Shown: positions 16,806-23,728 of the stretch, piece by piece
How positions within the stretch are numbered: the stretch's first letter is position 1
Layout: every line of letters begins with the position of its first letter
NCBI GenBank assembly: GCA_036848175.1
Contig: DAIUKO010000003.1
Location: 17,670-81,669, forward strand
Length of the DNA stretch: 64,000 bases
Direction of reading: 5' to 3'
DNA from: QHWF01 sp036848175
GTDB taxonomy: Bacteria > Acidobacteriota > Vicinamibacteria > Vicinamibacterales > CAVVIG01
The notes under the pieces: model-generated
The model's database searches: none
What the model saw: the letters and a program-made list of their open reading frames with translations, nothing else
Told to the model about the DNA's origin: nothing
Position numbers and translations under genes: made by a program

Positions 16806-17587
16806 ACGGACTCCTTTGGCGCGCCGTCGCGAGCCGCGCGTTTCCTCGACGCCACCGTCGCCACCGCCGATTCCGCCATGGCGGCGCGATAGCCCTCCAT
16901 CATCAGCTGGCGAACGGCGGCCTCCGGGTCCATCGTTTGCAGCAGGCGTTCGGCCTGAGTCTCCGCGGCCGGCAACCCGTGGATTTTATCCTGCAACGAG
17001 CTCGGAACCGCTCGGCCGACGACATGAGCGCCTGACGCGATCTCCGTCAACCGTTCCTCGATTCGCCGCAGTCTGACGATGACCTCGTCGGTTTCGATGC
17101 GCGCCGGCTTGATGTGCATGAAGGCCGTCGGAATCGCCGTGTCGGGCTTCAGCAGGGTCTCGGACAGGGCCCGCGTGATCTTCTCGCGCAGGCCGACACC
17201 CCAGAACGGATCGTCTTTCTCGTAGGTCAGCATGCGCTCCTGCGTGACGTCGAAGAACAGCTGCAATCCCTTGGGCGCCACCAACACCGTCGGTTTGCCG
17301 AGCGCGTGCGCGAGGCCGAGCTCGTAGTGAACGTTGCGATTGTTCTCGGACAGATCGGCGAGGACGACCACCGAGCGCGACAGGAGCGCGACGATCTCCT
17401 GAAGGACCGAGCCGGCGCGGAAGACCTCGTCGGCGCGCAGCGGGATCAAGCCTGCGGCCTGGATGCCGGGCTCGTAGATGTGGGCGTAGTAGTCATCCCA
17501 CAGACCGCCGAAGGGCATGACCACGAAGCAGCCCTTTGCGCCGGCAGCCGTCGGTTTCGAGCTCATGGCGCCGCCATTCTCCGACAT
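16802..17587 (-). CDS. TIR-like / nucleoside 2-deoxyribosyltransferase-like protein
   Basis: 261 residues. Residues 18-105 carry the TIR-like/deoxyribosyltransferase-like core: GCFVVMPFGGLWDDYY, GIQAAGLIPLRADEV, VVVLADLSENNRNVHYELGLAHALGKP, with Glu89 in HYELG as the expected catalytic Glu. In the wider clan such domains cleave N-glycosidic bonds of nucleosides or NAD and often serve as signalling or defence enzymes. Residues 150-261 form a helical, charged tail (ERLTEIASG, AAVRQLMMEGYRAAMAE) that may oligomerise or contact a partner. It is the first gene of a three-gene operon with a HerA-like ATPase. A second start 21 bases downstream (MSSKPT) is possible. Confidence 0.7.
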   Translation of the reverse strand: MSENGGAMSSKPTAAGAKGCFVVMPFGGLWDDYYAHIYEPGIQAAGLIPLRADEVFRAGSVLQEIVALLSRSVVVLADLSENNRNVHYELGLAHALGKPTVLVAPKGLQLFFDVTQERMLTYEKDDPFWGVGLREKITRALSETLLKPDTAIPTAFMHIKPARIETDEVIVRLRRIEERLTEIASGAHVVGRAVPSSLQDKIHGLPAAETQAERLLQTMDPEAAVRQLMMEGYRAAMAESAVATVASRKRAARDGAPKESV

Positions 17588-17611
17588 TCCGCGTCAGCCG
17601 TCGAATTCGTT

Positions 17612-17658
17612 TTGACGCCCGATACCTGTCTACGTAATATCTGTCTATGGCAGGTATC
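17612..17658 (+). promoter_or_regulatory. leaderless promoter and operator of the first PadR gene
   Basis: -35 TTGACG (17612-17617), 17-base spacer, -10 TAATAT (17635-17640): a near-perfect sigma-70 promoter. The predicted start of transcription falls on the A of the ATG at 17647, so the message would be leaderless. The inverted repeat GATACCTG (17621-17628) / CAGGTATC (17651-17658) brackets the -10 and the start codon, and CTGTCTA is directly repeated at 17626 and 17641. PadR proteins bind such repeats at their own promoters, so autorepression is likely. Confidence 0.65.
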
Positions 17659-18000
17659 AACACGCGCGCGCTCGACCGCGAGTTGAAGAAGGGATCCGCG
17701 GAGCTGCTGATCCTCTCGCTGCTCGACGCGCGCCCGCGGCACGGCTACGAACTGAGCAAATTGATCCAGACGCGCTCCGCCGGGCAGCTGACGTTCCACA
17801 TCGATTCTCTGTATCCCCTGCTGTATCGCCTCGAAGAGCGCGGATGGATCAAAGGCACCTGGGTCGAGCGGCCCGGCGAGCGCCGCCGCCGGTTCTACAA
17901 GGTCACGGCCGAAGGACGACGAGTGCTGGCGCAGCAGCGGAAGACATGGGCGGCCTTCGTCGAAGCGGTCCGCCGCGTCACGGGAGGCGAACATGCCTGA
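17647..18000 (+). CDS. PadR-family transcriptional regulator
   Basis: 117 residues. Typical PadR winged helix: ALDRELKKGSAELLILSLLDARPRHGYELSKLIQTRS, then LTFHIDSLYPLLYRLEERGWIKGTW, a RRRRFYKVTAEGRRVLAQQ wing, and a short C-terminal helix for dimerisation. PadR regulators repress transport genes and respond to phenolics, antibiotics or other small molecules. The stop overlaps the start of the orphan permease, a pairing repeated at 23353-26428, so it most likely controls that permease together with itself. Confidence 0.9.
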   Translation: MAGINTRALDRELKKGSAELLILSLLDARPRHGYELSKLIQTRSAGQLTFHIDSLYPLLYRLEERGWIKGTWVERPGERRRRFYKVTAEGRRVLAQQRKTWAAFVEAVRRVTGGEHA

Positions 18001-20773
18001 CTGGAGCGGAGAGGTTCGCCGGCGGTTGTCGACGCTGCGCCTTTCGCCCACCCGCGAGGCGGACATCGTCGACGAGCTCTCGCAGCACCTCGACGATCGC
18101 TGGCGGGAGTTGATCGCCGGCGGCGCGCCGCCTGATGAAGCGACTCGTCTGACGCTTGCCGAATTCACGGACAGCCATCTGCTCGCACGTCATCTCGCGC
18201 CGCTTCGCCTCGCGCAGCAGCCAGCGTCGATCACGCTGGGAACGCCGACGCGACATCTGCTCGGCGATCTGTGGCAGGACCTGCGCTACGCACTGCGCAC
18301 GATGGCATCGAGTCCCGCGTTCACTGCGGTCGCGATCCTGTCACTGTCGCTCGGCATCGGCGCCAACACCGCGATCTTCAGCCTGTGGAACGGCGTGCTG
18401 CACGCGACACTGCCGGCCGTACAGGAACCCGGGCAACTGGTGATGCTTTCCAATCCGGACGAGTCGGGAAGCTGGACCGGTCGGGTGAGCGGCATTCGGA
18501 ACTGGCTCACCTACGAGGAATTCGAGCAGCAGCGGGATCACACGGAGGCCTTTGCGTCGGTCATGGCCTCGCAAAGCGGTCTCGGCACCTGGCACGTGCG
18601 CTTCGACGGCGATGCGTGGGAGGACGTCAGCGGGCGTCTGGTATCGGGCGGATTCTTTCAGGTCCTCGGCGTTGGCGCGGCGATCGGTCATGTCTTCACC
18701 GCCGCCGACGATCGCACGGCCACGCCGCACGCCGTCATCAGCTACGACTTCTGGCAGCGGCGTTTCGGCGGCCGTGCCGATGCGCTCGGCAGGACCTTCG
18801 TCGTGCGCCGCACGACGTTCACCATCGTCGGCGTCGCGTCGCGCGGCTTCATCGGTGAAACGAGCGCGCAGCAGCCGGACCTGTGGATGCCGCTGCGCAT
18901 GCAGCCCAACGTGTGGCCCGACCGCGATCGACTGCACGACACACCTCCTGTCAAGGCGATGTGGCTCCACGTGTTCGCCAGACTGAAGCCGAACATCACT
19001 GTGGCGCAGGCCGACTCGCGCGCCAATGCGATCCTTCAGGCTGGATTGGAATCGTTCTATGGCGCCGCGGCGTCGGGAGAGCGGCGGCGCGAGCTACTGA
19101 ATCAGCGCCTGCACATCCGGCCCGCCGCGCGCGGCGCGTCGCCGACGCGGCGTGAATACTCCCAATCGCTGACCGCACTCCTGGCAGCGGTCGGCGTGCT
19201 GCTGACGATCGCCTGCGCGAACCTCGCGAACCTTCTGCTCGCGCGCGGCACAGTGCGCAAGCCCGAAATCGCCGTGCGCTTGTCGCTTGGGGCAAGTCGC
19301 GGTCGCCTGATCCGCCAGCTGGTCACCGAAAGTCTGGCGCTTGCCGTGATCGGCGCGATCGGCGCGATGGGCGTCGCCGCCGTTCTCCATCGATCGCTGG
19401 TGCGCATGATTGCCGAAAGCGACTCGGATTTCCGCATCGCCTTCGCTCTCGATCCTCTGGTGCTGGTATTCGTCGTCATGGCAACCGTCGCGGCGACGCT
19501 GTTGTTCGGCGTCCTTCCCGCATGGCAGGTCACGAACGGCGACGTCGGCGCCAGTCTCAAAGACCTCGGTCGCGGTGCCGTCGGCAGGATTGGCCAGCTG
19601 CGTTCGGGGCGGCTTCTCGTGAGCCTGCAGTTGGCGCTCTCGCTGCCCTTGCTCGCCGGCGCCGGCTTGCTCGCACGCACCGTCTACAACCTTCAACGCG
19701 CAGACCTCGGCTTCCCGGCGGAACGCCTGCTGCTCGCGCGCGTCGATTTCCGGGAGGCCGGCTACGAGCCGGCGCAGCGGACCAGCCGGCTTCGCGAGTT
19801 GGTCGACGAGATGCAGCGGATCCCGGGCGTACGCGCGACCACCTTCTCGCAGCTTGGCGTGTTCAGCGGCGGGGAGTCCTCGTCTACGGTCGAAGTCGAA
19901 GGGTACACCCCGAAAACAGACGACGACCGTGGGTCGGCGCTCGACGTGGTTGGTCCCGGCTACTTCGCCGCGCTGGGCGCTCCGGTTGCGCTGGGACGCG
20001 ACATTCTCGAGAGCGATCAGGGCAGCGCGCTGAAAATCTGCGTGATCAACGATGCGTTCGTCAAACGCTTCTTCGACGGGCGGAATCCGATCGGCATGCA
20101 CGTCACCGCGGTCGATGAAGGCCAGCGGACGACGTATCAAGTGGTGGGCGTGGCGAACAACGTTCGGACTCACGCTCTGAGAGGTAACGTCGAGCCACGC
20201 TACTTCGTGCCGGCGGCACAGTGGCCGGCGTCCGTGAGCAGTCCGACCTTCCTGATTCGCACGACCACGGAGACGGCGCCGGTGATCGCCGCCGTGCGGA
20301 AGACCGTTCAGCGCATGGACGCTGGCCTGCCGATCCTGTCTGCCACGTCGATCGAAGAGCAGATGGCGCCGTTGACCGCGCAGGACCGTACGACGGCGCA
20401 ACTCGCCGTGGTGTTCGGCTCCGTTGCGCTCACGCTGGCCGCCATCGGTTTGTACGGCGTGTTGTCGTACGGCGTCGCACGCCGCACGGGCGAGATCGCG
20501 ATCCGCATCGCGCTCGGCGCTCAGCCGGTTCGCGTCGTCGCCATGATTCTCGGCGAGACGATCGGAGTGGTCGCCGCCGGCCTCGCACTGGGAGGCGCGC
20601 TCTCGTACCCCGCCTCTCGCTTGATCGACAGCCGGCTCTACGGCGTCGCTCCGCTGGATTTCCTCACCCTGTCCTTGTCGATCGGGCTGCTGGTCCTCGT
20701 GGCGATCGGCGCCGCGTATCTGCCGGCGCGGCGCGCCTCGAAACTGGATCCGATGGCGGCGCTGCGTCAATGA
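17993..20773 (+). CDS. MacB/FtsX-type orphan permease with N-terminal PadR-linked prefix domain
   Basis: 926 residues. A cytoplasmic prefix at 1-85 (EADIVDELSQHLDDRWRELI, PPDEATRLTLAEF) precedes the permease proper, which starts LWQDLRYALRTMASSPAFTAVAILSLSLGIGANTAIFSLWNGVL. It has two periplasmic MacB-like domains, a central helix block with TIACANLANLLLARG, and a terminal FtsX block ending PARRASKLDPMAALRQ. The prefix occurs in members encoded behind PadR regulators, as here (8-base overlap). No ATPase gene is near. Substrate unknown; a role in export or stress sensing is only inferred. Confidence 0.88.
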   Translation: MPDWSGEVRRRLSTLRLSPTREADIVDELSQHLDDRWRELIAGGAPPDEATRLTLAEFTDSHLLARHLAPLRLAQQPASITLGTPTRHLLGDLWQDLRYALRTMASSPAFTAVAILSLSLGIGANTAIFSLWNGVLHATLPAVQEPGQLVMLSNPDESGSWTGRVSGIRNWLTYEEFEQQRDHTEAFASVMASQSGLGTWHVRFDGDAWEDVSGRLVSGGFFQVLGVGAAIGHVFTAADDRTATPHAVISYDFWQRRFGGRADALGRTFVVRRTTFTIVGVASRGFIGETSAQQPDLWMPLRMQPNVWPDRDRLHDTPPVKAMWLHVFARLKPNITVAQADSRANAILQAGLESFYGAAASGERRRELLNQRLHIRPAARGASPTRREYSQSLTALLAAVGVLLTIACANLANLLLARGTVRKPEIAVRLSLGASRGRLIRQLVTESLALAVIGAIGAMGVAAVLHRSLVRMIAESDSDFRIAFALDPLVLVFVVMATVAATLLFGVLPAWQVTNGDVGASLKDLGRGAVGRIGQLRSGRLLVSLQLALSLPLLAGAGLLARTVYNLQRADLGFPAERLLLARVDFREAGYEPAQRTSRLRELVDEMQRIPGVRATTFSQLGVFSGGESSSTVEVEGYTPKTDDDRGSALDVVGPGYFAALGAPVALGRDILESDQGSALKICVINDAFVKRFFDGRNPIGMHVTAVDEGQRTTYQVVGVANNVRTHALRGNVEPRYFVPAAQWPASVSSPTFLIRTTTETAPVIAAVRKTVQRMDAGLPILSATSIEEQMAPLTAQDRTTAQLAVVFGSVALTLAAIGLYGVLSYGVARRTGEIAIRIALGAQPVRVVAMILGETIGVVAAGLALGGALSYPASRLIDSRLYGVAPLDFLTLSLSIGLLVLVAIGAAYLPARRASKLDPMAALRQ

Positions 20774-20786
20774 CGGCCGTTGCCGG

Positions 20787-20821
20787 ATCTGCATAGGCCC
20801 CTGAACCTGTCGGGAGTATCG
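20787..20821 (+). promoter_or_regulatory. conserved bipartite upstream motif, copy 1
   Basis: ATCTGCATAGG (20787-20797), 13 bases, CGGGAGTA (20811-20818), one base, CG; the first half is preceded by TGCCGG. It ends 29 bases before the ATG at 20850. An identical arrangement stands at 21763-21797. The layout resembles a two-part promoter for an alternative sigma factor or a paired regulator site. Confidence 0.45.
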
Positions 20822-20849
20822 ATCTCATCGCGATTCGGCGGAGATTGCG

Positions 20850-21731
20850 ATGGACCTGAAGCAACTGATCATCCTCGCCGCACAGGTGAGCGTTCTGTGT
20901 ACGGTCGTCGGCTTCGGGCTGAAGACCACCATCGACGATCTGCTGTCCTTGCGTCGTCACCCCGGCCTTCTGGTGCGATCGGTGCTCGCCGTGTTCGTGA
21001 TCATGCCGATCGTGGCAGTCCTGCTCGTGCGCCTCTTCGATTTTCGCCGGACCGTGGAGGTCGCCCTTGTTGCCCTGGCGATCTCTCCCATGCCTCCGCT
21101 GCTGCCGCAGAGAAAAACGAAGGCAGGCGGCGACACGAAGTACGCGCTCGGATTGATGGCCGTTCTGGCGCTGCTGGCCATCGTGGTCGTGCCGCTGGCG
21201 CTCGAGATCTTCGAACGTGTTTTCGGGCGGCCCGTGGCAGGCACGCCGACCATCGCTGTGGCGCGCCTGGTTCTGCTGACGACGCTTCTGCCGCTGGCGG
21301 CCGGCATCGTCGTGCGTGCGACGATGCCGCGGCTGGCTGCGTCGATCGAGAAGCCGATTGCCCTGGTCGCAAAGGTTCTGCTGCCGCTGGTGATCGTTGC
21401 GCTTCTCGTCGCCGCAGCGCCGGCCATGTGGGCGCTGGTCGGCGACGGCACGCTGATAGCGATCGTTGTCTTCCTGGCGATTGGGTTCGCGTCCGGACAT
21501 GCCTTGGGCGGGCCCGATCCCGATCACTCGGTCGTGCTCGCGCTGTCGACTGCCTGTCGACATCCGGCCATCGCGTTGACGATCGCCGCTACGACTTTCC
21601 CGGAGGAGCGTTTCGGCGCCGCGATCCTGCTCTACGTGCTTCTCGGTTTCGTCGGGGGTATTCCTTACCTCGCCTGGCAGCGGCGACGTCACGCGCAGGC
21701 CGCGCCGCCACGAACGCTCCAGCGAACCTGA
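20850..21731 (+). CDS. bile acid:sodium symporter-like (BASS family) transporter
   Basis: 293 residues with about nine membrane segments. Signatures of the BASS fold: GFGLKTTIDDLLSLRRHPGLLVRSVLAVFVIMPIVAVLL, an unwound region in ALAISPMPPLLPQRKTKAGGDTKYALGL, and the second crossover in STACRHPAIALTIAATTF. BASS proteins use a sodium gradient to take up organic anions such as bile acids, pantoate or keto acids; the substrate cannot be read from sequence. The start is supported by GGCGGAGATTGCG before the ATG. It shares an upstream bipartite motif with the next gene. Confidence 0.78.
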   Translation: MDLKQLIILAAQVSVLCTVVGFGLKTTIDDLLSLRRHPGLLVRSVLAVFVIMPIVAVLLVRLFDFRRTVEVALVALAISPMPPLLPQRKTKAGGDTKYALGLMAVLALLAIVVVPLALEIFERVFGRPVAGTPTIAVARLVLLTTLLPLAAGIVVRATMPRLAASIEKPIALVAKVLLPLVIVALLVAAAPAMWALVGDGTLIAIVVFLAIGFASGHALGGPDPDHSVVLALSTACRHPAIALTIAATTFPEERFGAAILLYVLLGFVGGIPYLAWQRRRHAQAAPPRTLQRT

Positions 21732-21762
21732 CCCGACGCACGGGCCGCAGACGCCGTGCCGA

Positions 21763-21797
21763 ATCTGCATAGGTCGGACGGAGCAACGGGAGTACCG
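21763..21797 (+). promoter_or_regulatory. conserved bipartite upstream motif, copy 2
   Basis: ATCTGCATAGG (21763-21773), 13 bases, CGGGAGTA (21787-21794), one base, CG; preceded by TGCCGA. Same order, spacing and near-identical distance to the start codon (29 bases to the ATG at 21827) as copy 1 at 20787-20821, although the 13-base middle is unlike. That pattern argues for a protein-binding site or promoter and against chance duplication of a block. Confidence 0.45.
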
Positions 21798-21826
21798 TCA
21801 TACGCTCCCCAAACGCGGAGGTCGCT

Positions 21827-22318
21827 ATGACAGGTCGCAGTTTCGCAATCGTATGCGCGGTCATCGTCGTGTTCACTTCGACTGCCCGGGCGGGTCAGGA
21901 TACGCCTGCCCCGACAGTGGCGGCGTCGGCGGCCGCGAAGGCGAGTCCGGATCTCGTCGGCGCGCTCTCCAAGGAGATCGGAGCAACTCCGCCGCAAGCC
22001 GCCGGCGCGGCCGGCGCGCTGTTCGGCGTCGCGAAATCCCGCCTCAAGCCGCAGGAGTTCTCACAAGTGGCTGCCGCGGTTCCCGGGATGGACATGCTTC
22101 TCAAAGCGGCGCCAGCCGCGAGCGCTGCCGTCGGCACTGCCGGTGCGCTGTCGCAGATGGCCGGATCCGCGAGCGGGCTGGCATCGGCCGCGAGTGCGTT
22201 CTCGAAGCTCGGGCTCAAACCTGAGCTGGTCGCCAAGGCCATCCCGGTCCTGACGTCATTCGTGACGAAATCGGGAGGCGCGAACGTCGGCAGCCTGCTC
22301 GCCGGCGTGTTGAAGTGA
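21827..22318 (+). CDS. DUF2780-family secreted protein
   Basis: 163 residues: signal peptide MTGRSFAIVCAVIVVFTSTARAG, then the DUF2780 pattern LSKEIGATPPQAAGAAGALFGVAKSRLKPQEFSQVAAAVPGMDMLL, followed by Ala/Gly/Ser-rich helices with repeated SQMAGSASGLASAASAFSKLGLKPELVAKAIPVLTSFV. The family is widespread in proteobacteria and Acidobacteria, periplasmic, of unknown role. CGGAGG sits eight bases before the ATG. It shares a 5' motif with the transporter gene in front, suggesting joint regulation by the same factor. Confidence 0.78.
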   Translation: MTGRSFAIVCAVIVVFTSTARAGQDTPAPTVAASAAAKASPDLVGALSKEIGATPPQAAGAAGALFGVAKSRLKPQEFSQVAAAVPGMDMLLKAAPAASAAVGTAGALSQMAGSASGLASAASAFSKLGLKPELVAKAIPVLTSFVTKSGGANVGSLLAGVLK

Positions 22319-22400
22319 AGCGCGAAGTCCCCGCGCAATATCCGAATCGTTGAGTTGAATCTTAACGGGGAATTGCCGCACTGTCTTTCCGAGACATCGT

Positions 22401-23006
22401 GTGAGCTTTTCTCCGAGCAATGTCATTCAAGCCGCGTGGGGTCTGTGGGTGATTTCCTGGATCGCCGCGGCTGGATGGAGCAGCCCGATCGAGAAGCGTC
22501 CGCGTTCGGGGCACGAAACACTGTGGCGCGTTCTCATGGCGTTGGGCGCGCTTCTCCTCTTCGGGATCCGCGCGAGATGGCTCTCCATCGATCTCGTGCT
22601 GTGGCGGCCTGGCGAGCCGGCGGCGTGGACGTTGGTGTGGATCGCGATCGCGGGACTTGCGTTCACCTGGTGGGCGCGGATTGCGCTTGGACGCTTGTGG
22701 TCGAGCGGCGTCACTCGCAAGGTCGATCACCTGATCGTCACGGCCGGCCCGTACCGGATCGTACGTCATCCGATCTACTCGGGGATGATCCTGGCCGCGA
22801 TCGCGACGGCGTTCCTTCGCGGGACCGTGGCGAGCTGCGCCGGCGCGACGTTGATCGCGGTCGGCTTGATCATCAAAGCGCGAGTCGAGGAAGGATTCCT
22901 CAGGTCCGAGCTTGGCGAGATGCAGTACGGCGCGTACGCGCGCCGCGTGCCGATGCTGGTGCCGTTCCTGCGCGAAGCTGGTATCTCCGCCGATCGAAGT
23001 CGATGA
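22401..23006 (+). CDS. isoprenylcysteine carboxyl methyltransferase-like (ICMT/PEMT family) membrane protein
   Basis: 201 residues from a GTG start, with five or so membrane segments. The C-terminal signature LIVTAGPYRIVRHPIYSGMILAAIATAFL and later VEEGFLRSELGEMQYGAYARRVPMLVPFL are those of the ICMT/phospholipid methyltransferase fold, whose RHP motif and C-terminal Glu bind SAM. Bacterial members methylate lipids or small hydrophobic acceptors; the acceptor here is unknown. The stop is three bases before the assembly gap. Its downstream context is therefore lost. Confidence 0.78.
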   Translation: MSFSPSNVIQAAWGLWVISWIAAAGWSSPIEKRPRSGHETLWRVLMALGALLLFGIRARWLSIDLVLWRPGEPAAWTLVWIAIAGLAFTWWARIALGRLWSSGVTRKVDHLIVTAGPYRIVRHPIYSGMILAAIATAFLRGTVASCAGATLIAVGLIIKARVEEGFLRSELGEMQYGAYARRVPMLVPFLREAGISADRSR

Positions 23007-23008
23007 CG

Positions 23009-23108
23009 NNNNNNNNNNNNNNNNNNNNNNNNNNNNNNNNNNNNNNNNNNNNNNNNNNNNNNNNNNNNNNNNNNNNNNNNNNNNNNNNNNNNNNNNNNNN
23101 NNNNNNNN
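23009..23108. other. assembly gap (100 N)
   Basis: Exactly 100 N, the usual placeholder for a scaffold join of unknown length. Gene order across it is not certain, and the reverse-strand gene that starts at 23263 is cut by it. Confidence 0.99.
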
Positions 23109-23263
23109 TTCAAGGCTTCATCGAGCCGGGTCGCGACCTTCGCGAGCAGATCGTCGCGGCGCTTGAAACTCATGAGCACCGCCTCGATCTCGTCGGGCGT
23201 GCGCCCTTCGCGCACGGCGGCCTCCAGGTCAAGACGAGACTGATCTAGCAGACGGCCGGCCAC
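23109..23263 (-). CDS. hypothetical protein, N-terminal fragment cut by the gap
   Basis: 51 residues from a GTG at 23263 running into the N block: MAGRLLDQSRLDLEAAVREGRTPDEIEAVLMSFKRRDDLLAKVATRLDEAL. It is strongly charged and predicted helical, perhaps a coiled coil. I do not recognise the family. It is transcribed away from the PadR gene at 23353, so the 89 bases between hold both promoters. The start and even the reading frame are not secure. Confidence 0.35.
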
Positions 23264-23307
23264 CGGTCACCTGCGCACCTTTGCGTCGGCAGGCGTCGAC
23301 GGGAACA

Positions 23308-23351
23308 GGCTATAGACTCTCTACGTCCAAGGCTATAGAGTTTCTATAGCC
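23308..23351. promoter_or_regulatory. PadR operator with three half-sites
   Basis: GGCTATAGA occurs at 23308-23316 and 23331-23339, and its exact complement TCTATAGCC at 23343-23351, making a 9-bp perfect palindrome with a 3-base spacer just before the ATG at 23353 plus an additional upstream half-site 23 bases apart. The site overlaps any promoter in this short interval, so binding should block both PadR and the permease behind it. Confidence 0.65.
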
Positions 23352-23352
23352 T

Positions 23353-23724
23353 ATGACCCTGCACTCTTCACGCCCTGACGCGCGCACCGACCTTCTGCAC
23401 GGCACGCTCGACATGCTGATCCTCCGGACGCTGCAGTGGGGACCGCAGCATGGCTACGCCATCGGCCAGACCATCCGCACGCAGTCGTCCGACGTGCTGC
23501 AGGTCGAGGCCGGTTCGCTGTACCCCGCTCTGCAGCGGCTCGCCAAGAAAGGCTGGGTGACCGCGAAGTGGGGACAGACCGAGGCCAATCAACGCGCCAA
23601 GTTCTATCGGATCACGCCGGACGGCAAGAAGCAGCTGCTTCGCGAAGAGTCGCGGTGGACCGAGCTCGTGAACGCCATCGGCCGCGTCATGAAGCCGGCA
23701 GCGGCGCCTGGAGGCGAGGAGTAA
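23353..23724 (+). CDS. PadR-family transcriptional regulator
   Basis: 123 residues. PadR core: ARTDLLHGTLDMLILRTLQWGPQHGYAIGQTIRTQSSDVLQVEAGSLYPALQRLAKKGWVTAKWG, then the wing NQRAKFYRITPDGKKQLLREESRW. Probably a repressor of itself and of the permease four bases downstream. The start is the ATG directly behind a palindrome with the same sequence as an upstream half-site, the likely binding site. It is the second PadR-permease pair in this window, with a different operator sequence from the first. Confidence 0.9.
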   Translation: MTLHSSRPDARTDLLHGTLDMLILRTLQWGPQHGYAIGQTIRTQSSDVLQVEAGSLYPALQRLAKKGWVTAKWGQTEANQRAKFYRITPDGKKQLLREESRWTELVNAIGRVMKPAAAPGGEE

Positions 23725-23728
23725 GGGC

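Noticed and set aside
19094..20794. A 566-codon reverse-strand frame opposite the permease at 17993
   Set aside because: Low-complexity Arg/Gln/Asp repeats typical of antisense shadows; the forward gene has clear domains.
23009..23108. Possible low-complexity or repeat element
   Set aside because: It is a block of exactly 100 N, an assembly placeholder.
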